Made by a program: the position numbers and the translations under genes
Source: Oscillatoria sp. SIO1A7
GTDB lineage: Bacteria > Cyanobacteriota > Cyanobacteriia > Cyanobacteriales > Laspinemataceae
Assembly: GCA_010672965.1 (NCBI GenBank)
Contig: JAAHFN010000002.1
Location: 169,912 to 233,911, forward strand
Reading direction: 5' to 3'
DNA: 64,000 nucleotides
The notes under the pieces: generated by a model
Seen by the model: the letters and a program-made list of their open reading frames with translations, nothing else
What the model was told of the DNA's origin: nothing
Databases searched by the model: none
In this document: in pieces, positions 1-7,743 of the stretch
Numbering within the stretch: the stretch's first letter is position 1
Layout of the letters: each line of letters opens with the position of its first letter

Positions 1-264
1 CGTAGAAGTGCTGTGAATGACTTGGCGCTGCAAATTGGAGCTATCGACCACATCAAAATCGACTATTCCAAGCCGCCCCACACCCGCTGCAGCCAGATAC
101 AGGAGTAATGGGGACCCTAGTCCCCCGGTGCCGATACAAAGCACGCTCGCTGTCTTGAGCCGTTTCTGCCCCTCCACTCCAATTTCCGGGAGGATCAAGT
201 GGCGGGAATAGCGTGCGTAGTCATCCTGAGATAGCTGGATTTCCTCCAGGTTGGGATTTAGCAT
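1..264 (-). CDS. moeB: MoeB/ThiF-type adenylyltransferase, N-terminal part (cut by window edge)
   Basis: Activates the C-terminal glycine of a ubiquitin-like sulfur carrier (MoaD in molybdopterin synthesis; some homologues serve ThiS) by adenylation in the cytoplasm. Only the first 88 residues lie in the window. The ATG at 262-264 opens [12 protein letters not shown], then [15 protein letters not shown] (about residues 19-33) and the nucleotide-binding loop GTGGLGSP (45-52), followed by [13 protein letters not shown] with the conserved Asp that caps the Rossmann strand. This N-terminal block is typical of cyanobacterial MoeB, whose full length is near 390 residues with a C-terminal rhodanese domain that cannot be seen here. 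The next gene on the same strand is an M67 peptidase, a pairing I recall from other cyanobacteria. MoeB versus another E1-like paralogue cannot be settled from the fragment. Confidence 0.85.
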   Translation of the reverse strand, partial: MLNPNLEEIQLSQDDYARYSRHLILPEIGVEGQKRLKTASVLCIGTGGLGSPLLLYLAAAGVGRLGIVDFDVVDSSNLQRQVIHSTST

Positions 265-339
265 GGGCGTTTTCGCGCTGATTGCTTAGGAATTCTCTTA
301 TTAATATCAAATCTTGGAGGCGAGTGGCAATGGGGACAA

Positions 340-449
340 GGGGTAGGGTGTGGGGTGTGGGGTGTGGGGGTGTAGGGAAACTTCATACTATTTCCCGACC
401 GCTATCGAGGGCTCGAAAGTCTTACAGGGACGGAGGTTTCGCGATTAAG
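340..449. repeat. Short tandem repeat plus dispersed ~75-bp element
   Basis: A GTGTGGG heptamer run (about 346-375) leads directly into a block starting GTAGGGAAACTTCATAC at about 378. The same combination occurs on the opposite strand at about 10200-10275. A shortened version (GTGTAGGGAAACGTCATGC) follows the repeat at 2331. The run and the block therefore move or copy as a unit. No coding potential. Confidence 0.75.
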
Positions 450-516
450 AGAGCGCTTCGAGCCCCATATGTCACATTGAGAGTGAAAAAGCCCACAAGA
501 TAATCACCCTAGACAA

Positions 517-793
517 GGGGCAGGGGGACCGGAGGATAGGGGAACCGGGGGACCGGAGGATAGGGAAACCGGGAGACCGGGGGACGAGGGGACTGGGGGA
601 CTGGGGGACTGGGGGACAAGGGGACTGGGGGACAAGGGGACTTGGAGACAAGGGGACTTGGGGACTGGGAGACTTGGAGGAAATAATATAAACCCAATGC
701 CCGATGCCCAATGCCCGATGCCCGATGCCCAATGCCCGATGCCCAATGCCCGATGCCCCAATGCCCAATGCCCGATGCCCAATGCCCAATTCC
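517..793. repeat. STRR tracts between moeB and the M67 peptidase gene
   Basis: From 517 to 680 the sequence is a purine-rich run of variants of GGGGACTGG/GGGGACCGG. From 696 to 793 it is a heptamer array alternating CCCGATG and CCCAATG. Such heptamer STRRs are established in filamentous cyanobacteria. Open frames across them in all phases are low-complexity artefacts. The tract lies inside what would otherwise be a two-gene operon. Confidence 0.9.
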
Positions 794-814
794 GCTCTTC
801 CCAATTCCCCGAAT

Positions 815-1288
815 TCAAAATTCAAAACTCTCCGCTTGGAACTGGTTTTCTTCGTCGAGGTTCCAAGTCAGAATTTCTCCAGCTTTGCCTTGGGGGACGG
901 AGACAATTATATAGGAATATTCAGGCCAAGCTAGTTGCCGATCGCATTCTGAGGGAATGGCTGGATGGTCTGGATGGGAGTGATAAACGCCAATTACGCT
1001 CAGGTCGCGGCTTCGAGCTTCCTTGATAACCCGTAGCATTTCGGCGGGTTCGATAATATAGCGGCGTTCTTTTGTTAAAGGAGCTATAGTTTCCGAGGCC
1101 GCCAGCTCTTGCCCCAACTCCCGAGCAGTGTCCTCTTGCCAAGCATTCTTAGTGGGTCTGACTTCTAAGACTTCTTTGCGATCGCTGGTAAATTTTCCCA
1201 GCAACAAACCGCAGCACTCTTCGGGATAAGTGCTTTCGGCATGAGCGCGGATTGCTTGCAGATGTTCCAGTTGTATTTGCAAAACCAT
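815..1288 (-). CDS. M67 family metallopeptidase (JAMM/MPN+ domain)
   Basis: Zinc isopeptidase-like protein of 157 residues, the usual size for the prokaryotic M67 family. The JAMM signature is intact: Glu24 in PEECCG, His103 and His105 in YHSHP, and Asp116 in PSECD. I chose the ATG at 1286-1288 (MVLQIQLEHL) because the in-frame extension upstream is a hydrophobic stretch not expected in this family. The family removes ubiquitin-like tails or processes sulfur-carrier proteins, and its position upstream of moeB on the same strand suggests a role in sulfur-carrier (MoaD/ThiS-like) metabolism. The roughly 550 bp of repeats before moeB may have uncoupled the pair. The substrate is unknown. Confidence 0.88.
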   Translation of the reverse strand: MVLQIQLEHLQAIRAHAESTYPEECCGLLLGKFTSDRKEVLEVRPTKNAWQEDTARELGQELAASETIAPLTKERRYIIEPAEMLRVIKEARSRDLSVIGVYHSHPDHPAIPSECDRQLAWPEYSYIIVSVPQGKAGEILTWNLDEENQFQAESFEF

Positions 1289-1393
1289 TTTGGTCAAAAA
1301 GGCTACAACTAAAAATAAAAATAACCGCAATCTTCACAAAACGATCGGGGCGAACATTATCGGCAATTTCTAGAGACTATTCTATTGCTATTA

Positions 1394-1737
1394 GGGCATG
1401 GGGCATGGGGCATGGGGCATAGGGCAGGGTGTGGGGTGTGGGGTGCTCTTGTGTGGGGAGAGTGGAAGGGTGGGAGGCCGCCTACGAGGTGTGGGAGGTC
1501 TAAGAGCTTTAGGGCCAATACCCAATGCCTTGGGCAGGGTGTGGGGTGTGGGGTGTGGGGTGCTCTTGTGTGGGGGGAGGGTGGGAGGCCGCCTACGAGG
1601 TGTGGGAGGTCTAAGAGCTTTAGGGCCAATACCCAATGCCTTGGGCAGGGTGTGGGGTGCTCTTGTGTGGGGGGAGGGTGGGAGGCCGCCTACGAGGTGT
1701 GGGAGGTCTAAGAGCTTTAGGGCCAATACCCAATGCC
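1394..1737. repeat. GGGCATG run plus three tandem ~110-bp repeats
   Basis: After a GGGCATG heptamer run (1394-1421), three near-identical units begin with GGGCAGGGTG at 1422, 1532 and 1643 (spacing 110 and 111 bp). Each contains CTCTTGTGTGGGG, GGAGGCCGCCTACGAGG and ends AATACCCAATGCC. The last runs into CCCAATG heptamers to about 1785. Unit number differences come from GTGTGGG copies inside each unit. The units are contiguous, with no spacers, so this is not a CRISPR. Confidence 0.92.
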
Positions 1738-1989
1738 CAATGCCCAATTCCGCTCTTCCCAATGCCCAATGCCCAATGGGCAGGTAATGGCGCCCCATGC
1801 CGTTTGTCATCATTTGTCAATAGAGGGAACAGGGCAAGTTGCGCATTTTGTCAATCATTTGTTACAATATGTAATATAAAGCGCTTGACGGGTTTGGGGG
1901 AATCCTGAAACGGACAGGCGATCGCCGTAAAAAGCTGAAAATTCTGGTCAAACCAGACTAAACCTATCGACTTTTGTTAGGAGGCTGTG

Positions 1990-2187
1990 ATGAGCGAACC
2001 AATTGAATTCTCCTTGGAACAGCAATTTAGTATCCGGGCCTTTGAAAGCCAAGTGGACCAAATGAACTTGGATCAAGCCAAGCATTTTCTCAAAGAAACC
2101 TACAAACAAATGATGATGCGGGAAACCATGTACCAACATTTCCTCAAACAGCATTGGGGACTGGAATCGAGTCCTAGCTTGGACTAA
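1990..2187 (+). CDS. nblA: Phycobilisome degradation protein NblA
   Basis: Small helical adaptor (65 residues) that docks on phycobiliproteins and recruits the Clp protease, causing phycobilisome breakdown under nitrogen or sulfur starvation. The sequence MSEPIEFSLEQQFSIRAFES and the following Gln-Met-Asn-Leu-Asp-Gln-Ala segment with FLKETYKQMMMRE match the family, and the length is normal. The ATG at 1990 is preferred over the in-frame GTG at 1987 because AGGAGG (1979-1984) sits five bases before the ATG but only two before the GTG. The gene stands alone behind the repeat-rich region. No clear NtcA site was identified by eye. Confidence 0.95.
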   Translation: MSEPIEFSLEQQFSIRAFESQVDQMNLDQAKHFLKETYKQMMMRETMYQHFLKQHWGLESSPSLD

Positions 2188-2286
2188 CTGGTTACAAGTC
2201 CTAAAGGGGACGACCTCCTTCTCTTGCTCCGTTCTTTAATATTTGCGACGAGAAAAGAGCTGGGGATGCTGGGGCGTCAACTAGCT

Positions 2287-2333
2287 AGGGTGTAGGGTGT
2301 AGGGTGTAGGGTGTAGGGTGTAGGGTGTAGGGA
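2287..2333. repeat. GTGTAGG heptamer run
   Basis: Six to seven copies of GTGTAGG lead into GGGAAACGTCATGC, a shortened form of the dispersed block seen near 378 and 10250. It lies just past the 3' end of the ycf35 remnant. Confidence 0.85.
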
Positions 2334-2379
2334 AACGTCATGCTCTCTTCTTAAGCCAATGAAAACGCCCAAACTAAAC

Positions 2380-2651
2380 CTATCGGGAAACAAGCACTCG
2401 CACTGTCGCATAGGCCAGGGTTTCTTCCTCTTCAATATCAAACCCTTCCTTTTGCACCGTCGCGATCGGGTTTTTGCGAGCATATTTTTGGGTAACTGAA
2501 CGAACAAATTCTTGCTGGTTAATTCTGGCTAGCCAAAAATTCGCTACCAGTTCGTAATCGCTTGCATTGCGGCGGAAGCCCAAATCGTAGCCATTGCTTT
2601 GGCGATCGCATATTCAGCTTTGGTCGTATCTCCGCGATATCTGCGCCACAC
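2380..2651 (-). pseudogene. Decayed ycf35 (DUF1257) gene, N-terminus missing and one frameshift
   Basis: The minus strand encodes GFRRNASDYELVANFW, then INQQEFVRSVTQKYA and a C-terminus EEETLAYATVRVLVSR, which match the C-terminal half of the plastid/cyanobacterial Ycf35 (DUF1257) family as I remember it. Upstream, another frame reads YRGDTTKAEYAI and would join ...RQSNGYDLGFRRN if one C were restored in the HIP1 site near 2610. Before residue VWRRYRG there is a stop, and the first ~35 residues of the family are absent. A MITE lies just beyond (2676-2787). The gene is therefore 5'-deleted and frameshifted. A sequencing error could explain the frameshift but not the missing N-terminus. Confidence 0.72.
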
Positions 2652-2675
2652 TTATGCCATTCGCCTCTAGTGGAC

Positions 2676-2787
2676 AGGACTTACGCAAACTGTCTATATC
2701 TAGTATTTGTAGGGGCAATCCCCCCGCGATTGCCCCGTTCGCGAAGCGTCTCCGCAAGGAGAATCGCTCTTTGTCGTTGCTTAAGTC
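2676..2787. mobile_element. MITE, family E, with 9-bp target duplication
   Basis: Ends are AGGACTTACGCAA (left) and TTGCTTAAGTCC (right), imperfect inverted repeats. The flanks CTAGTGGAC occur at 2667-2675 and again at 2788-2796, a 9-bp direct duplication that supports real transposition. Inside lie TTTGTAGGGGCAATC, seen in other copies, and a small hairpin repeat (about 2738-2768, GTTCGCGAAGCGTCTCC...) that also occurs at 7333 and 12558. Other family members: 8812, 21777, 33671, 33960, 40700. No transposase inside. Confidence 0.8.
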
Positions 2788-2970
2788 CTAGTGGACTGTC
2801 AAGCTTAAAATTGTCAGAGTACGGACGTGCAAAATTAAGGCTCTCCGGGGCGAATGCCAGAAAGCCCCTAGACTTTAAATTGCCCTAACCAAATATGCGT
2901 ATTGCTCGTTTATTATCTCTCCAATAGTTGTAAACGTGCATTCGCTGTTCTTTGATAAGGAAAAAAGAAA

Positions 2971-3237
2971 ATGCCCTGGTTTGTCAAAATTGAGGAAGGC
3001 ATCGTCGATAAAGCCACTTTCGATCGCTACGTCCCAGCCCACAAAGCCTACGTCCGGGATTTAATTGCCAAAGGACATAGAGCCAAAACTGGCTACTGGG
3101 CAGAGTTCGGAGGCGGGATGCTCCTGTTTGAAGCGGAGTCAATTGAGGAGGCTCGGGCGATCGTAGCTGAGGACCCATTGGTGGTGAATAGCTGCGTAAA
3201 ATATCAGCTCCATGAATGGCGGATTGTGGTCGAATAA
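2971..3237 (+). CDS. YciI family protein
   Basis: An 88-residue dimeric alpha/beta-barrel protein of the YCII-related family (ferredoxin-like fold). The family His/Asp pair corresponds here to His24 (PAHKAYVRDL) and Asp67 (AEDPLV). The start MPWFVKIEEG follows a purine-rich GATAAGGAAAAAAG. Length and order (strand, helix with HKAYVRDLIAKG, GGGMLLFEA, helix EEARAIVAEDPLV) fit the family. Biochemical role is not established for this subgroup; some relatives have dehydrochlorinase-like or weak catalytic activity. Single gene, followed immediately by the ffs promoter. Confidence 0.85.
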   Translation: MPWFVKIEEGIVDKATFDRYVPAHKAYVRDLIAKGHRAKTGYWAEFGGGMLLFEAESIEEARAIVAEDPLVVNSCVKYQLHEWRIVVE

Positions 3238-3254
3238 ATTTTTTTGAAAAAAAC

Positions 3255-3284
3255 TTGTCAATTTTCCCGAGAGCATGTTATAGT
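3255..3284 (+). promoter_or_regulatory. Promoter of the SRP RNA gene
   Basis: TTGTCA (3255-3260), an 18-bp spacer and TATAGT (3279-3284), with the predicted RNA start at G3292, eight bases downstream. The core closely resembles that of tRNA-Phe at 48366-48394 (TTGACAATTTCC...AGCATGCTACTGTA). Confidence 0.8.
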
Positions 3285-3291
3285 AGAAATC

Positions 3292-3387
3292 GACTCGGAC
3301 CCATGCGGCTCCAACGCCCAAACCTTGTCAGGCCTTGATCGGAGCAGCAATACGGGATGCTTGTGGCAGGCGTGGAATCCGGGTCAC
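3292..3387 (+). ncRNA. ffs: Signal recognition particle RNA (4.5S type)
   Basis: The conserved SRP core is visible: ACCTTGTCAGG at about 3322-3332 followed by GGAGCAGCAATACGGGATGC (about 3341-3360), the two sides of the Ffh-binding helix 8 with its symmetric and asymmetric loops. The 5' end GACTCGGA (3292-3299) pairs over eight bases with TCCGGGTC (3378-3385), and a T8 run (3388-3395) directly follows, so the terminal stem doubles as terminator. The length of about 95 nt is right for a bacterial small SRP RNA. It acts with Ffh in co-translational membrane targeting. It has its own sigma-70-type promoter and is independent of the flanking genes. Confidence 0.88.
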
Positions 3388-3513
3388 TTTTTTTTGGCTA
3401 CTTTTTTGATCGGGCCTTGTTTTGACTCCTATCTGCGGTGGGCAGTTTGTCGAGTTCTGTCCTATGCTGTAGTCATTGCACAACAAGCGATCGCTCTTAA
3501 GCGGGAAGTAGTA

Positions 3514-3921
3514 ATGCCTGGTTTCGGAGATATGTTTCAAAAAGCTTTTTACCTTGGAGTGGGTCTTGCTACCTACGCTGGGGAAAAAGCTGGCGGCAAG
3601 TTAACAGAACTGCGAGCCCAAGCGGAAAAGCTCGCGGCTGAAATGGTAGAAAGAGGGGAGATGAGTACGGAAGAGGCCCGCCGATTTGTAGAGGAGGCGA
3701 TGACTCAGGGTCAACGGACTCCAGTGGAGCCCCCCACGGAAGAAACCATTAAAGAGCCGCGTAGTATTGAGATTCTTGAAGATGACGAGGAAGAGCCATC
3801 CCAAGAAGAACCGAAGAATAACGAGCCGAAGAATAATAAACCGAAAAATAATAATGTAGATACCCTACGCCAACAGGTGCAAGATCTCCAAGAAGAACTC
3901 CGTCGCCTACAGAAAGACTAG
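3514..3921 (+). CDS. Phasin-like protein
   Basis: Protein of 135 residues beginning MPGFGDMFQKAFYLGVGLA, with a short amphipathic/hydrophobic N-terminal segment (residues 8-20), a charged helical middle (LRAQAEKLAAEMVERGEMST, EEARRFVEEA), a Glu/Pro/Asn-rich linker with three PKNN repeats (about 96-112) and a final coiled coil (VDTLRQQVQDLQEEL). Cyanobacterial proteins of this kind are annotated phasin family and coat polyhydroxybutyrate or other granules, by family knowledge; no PHB genes are in the window. The ATG at 3514 is chosen because the frame upstream runs through the ffs RNA. Ribosome site weak (GGGAAG). Confidence 0.75.
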   Translation: MPGFGDMFQKAFYLGVGLATYAGEKAGGKLTELRAQAEKLAAEMVERGEMSTEEARRFVEEAMTQGQRTPVEPPTEETIKEPRSIEILEDDEEEPSQEEPKNNEPKNNKPKNNNVDTLRQQVQDLQEELRRLQKD

Positions 3922-3951
3922 CTATTTTAGGCTAAGGTTTCAGATTTTCTT

Positions 3952-4461
3952 ATGGAAGATTGGCCAAGAGATTTATTAAAAATGCTGGAAGAACTAGCAG
4001 ACGATGTTGCTCGGGAGCTAGAGCAATGTTTAGAGCAATGTTTGGAGAGCGTATCGGATAACATCGGCGATACGGTCGGTACTTTACTCCAAATTCCCGA
4101 AGAAATTTTTGAGTTATTAGATGAAGCAACGGGGCTATCGCAAGAGGTGATTTTCCCTGAGAGCGAAGAGCTGCTTCGCGGGCAATCCGACCCCGCTCCC
4201 CCAGTCCTAGAACTACAACCGGAAGAGGCAGAGGCAGAAGCAGAAATACAGGAAACAGAAGAAACAGAAGAAACAGAGCCAGAAGCGATACATGATTTCG
4301 AGCTGTTTTTTAATCCTGTGGTACCAACGGCTGAGAAATATCCTGCTTGCATCGGTTGCAAAAATTATCACGGCTACGTCTATGGTGGCAATATAGTTGT
4401 TTGCGGCATACACCCTTACGGTTGGCATTCTGAAGATTGCCCGGATTGGGAAGGGATTTAG
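3952..4461 (+). CDS. Conserved cyanobacterial protein with C-terminal Cys-rich motif
   Basis: Protein of 169 residues. The first half is acidic and helical, with a duplicated LEQC (residues about 24-31), then a Glu/Ala/Thr-rich low-complexity stretch (about 89-113). The last 40 residues carry CIGCKNYHG, a Gly-rich turn, CGIHPYG and CPDW: four Cys and two His that look like a metal site. The tail is the kind of motif kept in cyanobacterial hypothetical proteins, so I expect the function to reside there. It begins 30 bp after the phasin-like gene on the same strand and may be co-transcribed. Function unknown. Confidence 0.7.
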   Translation: MEDWPRDLLKMLEELADDVARELEQCLEQCLESVSDNIGDTVGTLLQIPEEIFELLDEATGLSQEVIFPESEELLRGQSDPAPPVLELQPEEAEAEAEIQETEETEETEPEAIHDFELFFNPVVPTAEKYPACIGCKNYHGYVYGGNIVVCGIHPYGWHSEDCPDWEGI

Positions 4462-4778
4462 GCGATTCCCGATAATGAAGATACCTCATGCGAACATTAC
4501 TTCCGATACCCCTCCCAAGAGGGGAACTTTGTCACCTCCCGACAGACGCCTGCGAGCGTTACTTTCTTTCCCAGAAGTCACCGAGCGCGATCGCCTTTGG
4601 GGCTTGCAGGAGGATTGCTCCTACAAACCACTAAATATCGGTATTATAGGTAAGTCCAATGGAAAAAAGATTGCTAGGAATGGAAAGCCTCTCGGCGAAG
4701 TATGCTCGGAGCGTATAAGTTTCGCTTGGATAAGGTTTCCAAAATCCAAAATCCAAAATCCAAAATCGAAAATAAATT
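4462..4778. other. Intergenic, no gene seen
   Basis: Contains CCCCTCCCAAGAGGGGAAC, one HIP1 site and a short AAATCCAAAATCC repeat (4737-4765) just before the kinase gene. The open frame across it does not resemble a protein. Confidence 0.6.
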
Positions 4779-6182
4779 ATGACTCAATGCCTTAATCCCG
4801 ATTGCCTGCACCAAAACCGGCCAAGGACTAAGTTCTGCGAGCGGTGCGGATCGTTATTGCTTCTGGGCGATCGCTACCGCGCCCTCGAAATTATCGGTCA
4901 GGGGGGGTTCGGTCGCACTTTCAAAGCCTGCGACGAATACAAACCGTCCCAACCTCTTTGCGTTATAAAGCAATTTTTGCCCCAAGGTCAAGAAACTGCT
5001 AACGAACAAAAAGCCGCCGAGCTGTTCGAGCAGGAAGCAGTGAGGTTGGAGAGCTTGGGCAAACACGACCAAATTCCCGAGTTGTTTGCTTATTTTTCCC
5101 AGCAAGGACAGCAGTATTTAGTCCAGGAATTTATAGATGGAAAAAATTTGCAGCAAGAACTGGAGCAAGGCGCGTTTGCAGAAGACCAGATCGAACAGCT
5201 ACTGACCGATTTGCTGCCAGTGCTGCAATTTTGCCAAGAACGACAGGTCATACATCGCGATATTAAGCCGGAAAATATTATTCGCAGAAAAAGCGATTTA
5301 GCTCTGGTCTTAGTCGATTTCGGTGCTGCTAAGCTAGCCACCCAGAGCGCTCTAACCAGGAAAGGTACTATTGTTGGTTCCGCTGGTTATATAGCTCCCG
5401 AACAGTTGTTGGGTAAAGCTACCTTTGCTAGCGATATCTATAGTTTGGCAGTAACTTGCATCCACTTAATGACTGGGGTCGATCCCGTTGACCTGTTCGA
5501 TGCCGATCGAGGCAAATGGGTATGGCAACAGTATTTATCCGAAAAGCCGAGCAAACAACTGCGCCAGCTTTTAAACAAAATGCTGCAACCAAGTGCTAAA
5601 AGACGCCATCAATCGGCAAAAGAAGTTTTGATGACTCTAAATCTCTTGGTTCTTCCAGGCAAGATTACTCCAGTTACTCCAAACCAAGTCCCGCCAGTCT
5701 CTACCAAAATAGAGGTTTCCCAACTGGCAAGCAACATCCCCCTGGAAAGTGCTAGGGGCATTGACTACAGCCGACTGCGCGATCTCTTGGCAGCAGGCCA
5801 GTGGCAAGAGGCAGATATCGAAACCGGCGACAAAATGCTAGAAGTGACGGGGCGGACTGCTCAGGGTTGGCTCGGGATTGAAGATATAGAAAACTTCCCC
5901 TGGAAAGACCTGCGCACTATCGATCGCCTTTGGGTGAAAGCTTCTAGCGATCGCTTTGGTTTTTCCGTCCAGTCTCGCATATACAAACAACTCGGCGGCA
6001 CCATAACTTTCCACTCGGAAACATGGAAAGCCTTTGGCGAAATGGTCGGCTGGCGCAAAGGAGGGCAATGGATAAGATGGAGCGATCTCACATTTGACAG
6101 TACAGCCCCCCCGGCCCATCTCCCTTTAGGTGGATGGGTTTGGGAATTTGGCTGTGGATTTGTGATGTGGAAAAAATGGTAG
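4779..6182 (+). CDS. Ser/Thr protein kinase with N-terminal zinc ribbon and C-terminal GUN4 domain
   Basis: A 467-residue Hanks-type kinase. Residues 4-23 hold a zinc-ribbon (Cys4, Cys9, Cys20, Cys23). The catalytic domain (about 33-290) has the Gly loop GQGGFG (40-45), Lys64 in VIKQF, HRDIKPEN (about 159-166), the DFG triplet (about 177-179) and an APE-equivalent APEQ. A GUN4 fold follows (about 328-467: LRDLLAAGQWQEAD through GWVWEFGCGFVMW). GUN4 domains bind porphyrins and stimulate Mg-chelatase in the stand-alone protein, so the kinase may sense tetrapyrrole status; that is inference. This architecture is known in cyanobacteria. All catalytic residues are present, so it should be active. 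Single gene. Confidence 0.92.
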   Translation: MTQCLNPDCLHQNRPRTKFCERCGSLLLLGDRYRALEIIGQGGFGRTFKACDEYKPSQPLCVIKQFLPQGQETANEQKAAELFEQEAVRLESLGKHDQIPELFAYFSQQGQQYLVQEFIDGKNLQQELEQGAFAEDQIEQLLTDLLPVLQFCQERQVIHRDIKPENIIRRKSDLALVLVDFGAAKLATQSALTRKGTIVGSAGYIAPEQLLGKATFASDIYSLAVTCIHLMTGVDPVDLFDADRGKWVWQQYLSEKPSKQLRQLLNKMLQPSAKRRHQSAKEVLMTLNLLVLPGKITPVTPNQVPPVSTKIEVSQLASNIPLESARGIDYSRLRDLLAAGQWQEADIETGDKMLEVTGRTAQGWLGIEDIENFPWKDLRTIDRLWVKASSDRFGFSVQSRIYKQLGGTITFHSETWKAFGEMVGWRKGGQWIRWSDLTFDSTAPPAHLPLGGWVWEFGCGFVMWKKW

Positions 6183-6227
6183 CGGCCAGTATTTTCTGGA
6201 ACATCCTGCCGATTCAAGCTCCGCCGA

Positions 6228-7019
6228 TTAAAGAAGACTGAGTTGCAAAGGTTTTAGTTGCTTGGCATTTTCCGGCAAAGGCTCCGGGTTCTCGGTGACG
6301 GCGGGGCAATATTGCCGGTAAGTGCAGCGACCGCAATGTTCCCCCGGATTCGTTTCCCACTCGGTATCCAGGCGCAGTTGCCCTGCCAACTCTCCTATTT
6401 CTCTTTCCACTTCTTCCTTGCGAGCGGGGGTTACTTCAAAGGGGATGACTTCTCTATGTCTGAGGTAAATCAAGCTCATCTGCTTGAGAGCGCGATGGTA
6501 AGTTTTCTCTAGCGCCAGGTAATACAGCCCCAATTGCAGGTCGATTTCTTCGTCTTCAAATATTTTGATATTTTTGCTTGACTTATAATCGATTAGCTCC
6601 AAGCCGTCGTCGAGCCAATCCAGGCGATCGTAGCGACCCGTTATTTTAAACTCGACATTGCAGAAACTGACAAGGGCGCTAATTCTGCCTTCGACGGCGA
6701 AGGGTTTTTTGAGAGCATCCAAGGTAGCGACAAATTCGTAATAATAGTTTTCTAAAATATCCTGGCCTTCGTACTGCAGTTCGCCGCTCAGCTCGCCGTT
6801 GACGCTTTCCCAACACCTTACCATCCAACTCACCGGCGGCTTGGGCTCGTTGTAGTGCCAATTCCAATAGAATTTTTCCAGGGCTTTGTGCAAAGTGCGC
6901 CCAAACGCAGGGGCACCGAAAGACTTTTTATCCACCAGCCCTCGCTCGTATTGGTAGTAATACGCCCTAGGACATTGATGATAGTTTTGGAGTTTCGTAG
7001 CAGAGAGGTGGTAGGGCAT
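6228..7019 (-). CDS. PD-(D/E)XK nuclease family protein (RecB/Cas4-like) with predicted Fe-S cluster
   Basis: A 263-residue single-domain nuclease. His44 (RTLHKALE), Asp131 (GRYDRLD), Asp144 and Lys146 (IDYKSSK) form the RecB-type active site. Cys16 (HQCPRAYYYQYE) and Cys229, Cys232 and Cys238 (HCGRCTYRQYC) match the four-Cys iron-sulfur arrangement of Cas4 and AddB nucleases. The family acts on DNA ends in repair or recombination. No cas1/cas2 genes or CRISPR array lie nearby, so I see no basis to call it Cas4. Convergent with the kinase gene, 46 bp between stops. Start MPYHLSATKL fits the family N-terminus. Confidence 0.85.
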   Translation of the reverse strand: MPYHLSATKLQNYHQCPRAYYYQYERGLVDKKSFGAPAFGRTLHKALEKFYWNWHYNEPKPPVSWMVRCWESVNGELSGELQYEGQDILENYYYEFVATLDALKKPFAVEGRISALVSFCNVEFKITGRYDRLDWLDDGLELIDYKSSKNIKIFEDEEIDLQLGLYYLALEKTYHRALKQMSLIYLRHREVIPFEVTPARKEEVEREIGELAGQLRLDTEWETNPGEHCGRCTYRQYCPAVTENPEPLPENAKQLKPLQLSLL

Positions 7020-7109
7020 TTTATATAAAGCGGTGTATGGTATTTTACACTTGACCGAGAGTAGCGATCGCGGATAATTGCCTTGTTACCCCCTTTTTCC
7101 ATATAATTA

Positions 7110-7391
7110 TTATTCGCTATTGCCCTCTTGCAATTTTTTTAAGATAAGCTTATGCTCCTTCTCGATTTCAGCACTATTGGCTTCAATATACAACAGAGCC
7201 GCATTCAATTGCTCGTCACTTATTTTTAGAATACCGCCAATAAATTTTGGTGGGTATTGAGCTTTAATATAGTCCATCACCTCGTAAAGGGTAATGCAAG
7301 TTCCCGCGATCGCCAGTCCTCGCTCGGTGCGGGCGATCTCCTTAGGGAGACGCTTCGCGAACGCGGGCTGCCCGTTTGCAAATGAAGTCAT
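7110..7391 (-). CDS. DUF433 family protein with repeat-derived N-terminus
   Basis: A 93-residue protein. From about residue 23 it reads TERGLAIAGTCITLYEVMDY and then AALLYIEANSAEIEKEH, a wHTH-like DUF433 pattern typical of antitoxins paired with PIN-like DUF5615 toxins. The first ~20 residues are encoded by a dispersed hairpin repeat (7333-7364) and are not family-like, so the native start was probably replaced. No toxin partner is adjacent: the next plus-strand reading frame is a short unknown. It may be an orphan. Confidence 0.65.
   Translation of the reverse strand: MTSFANGQPAFAKRLPKEIARTERGLAIAGTCITLYEVMDYIKAQYPPKFIGGILKISDEQLNAALLYIEANSAEIEKEHKLILKKLQEGNSE
7333..7364. repeat. Dispersed hairpin repeat inside the DUF433 gene
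   Basis: GCGATCTCCTTAGGGAGACG followed by CTTCGCGAACGC. Inner arms TCTCC/GGGAGA and outer GCG/CGC arms form a hairpin. The same element, with arms GTTCGCGA and TCTCC, occurs at 12558-12592 inside an antitoxin gene and inverted at about 2738-2768 inside a MITE. Confidence 0.75.
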
Positions 7392-7479
7392 ACTGGCGAT
7401 TGATTGCTAGTTTTCTCTATTATAGGAAATGCAATTTATCCGTGGAACCTATTGGCAGGGCTCTATTGGGTAAGGGATA

Positions 7480-7689
7480 ATGCCTATCTTGACTGTTTGG
7501 GGGCAATCCAAGGAGGGCTCTCCTGAATTTAGGGTGGAAAAGTTACAAACGATACCAAATAATTGGAACCAGAGGGCTGCAACTATTGAATTAATTGAAT
7601 TATCGTTAAACATAGGCCGCTTCGCCACTATAGATCCAAGAGAGCCGCAAGAAGAAGCCCAGAAAAAAAGGCCCGCTATTGCGTATTGA
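7480..7689 (+). CDS. Small hypothetical protein
   Basis: A 69-residue frame starting MPILTVWGQSKEGSPEF, preceded by AAGGGATA at a plausible distance. Contains IELIELSLNIGRF and a charged C-terminus. I do not recognise a family. It is the only candidate gene between DUF433 and the PRK-like kinase and may be spurious. Confidence 0.3.
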   Translation: MPILTVWGQSKEGSPEFRVEKLQTIPNNWNQRAATIELIELSLNIGRFATIDPREPQEEAQKKRPAIAY

Positions 7690-7743
7690 TTTTGACTTAT
7701 GCTAGCCCGGGTCGCTTACTTATAAGTTGTAGTTTTTTTGCAA

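Noticed and set aside
1422..1737. Possible CRISPR array
   Set aside because: Units of 110 bp are contiguous and identical across their length, without unique spacers; no cas genes nearby.
6228..7019. Cas4
   Set aside because: Shares the RecB fold and four Cys but has no CRISPR context; stand-alone relatives are common.
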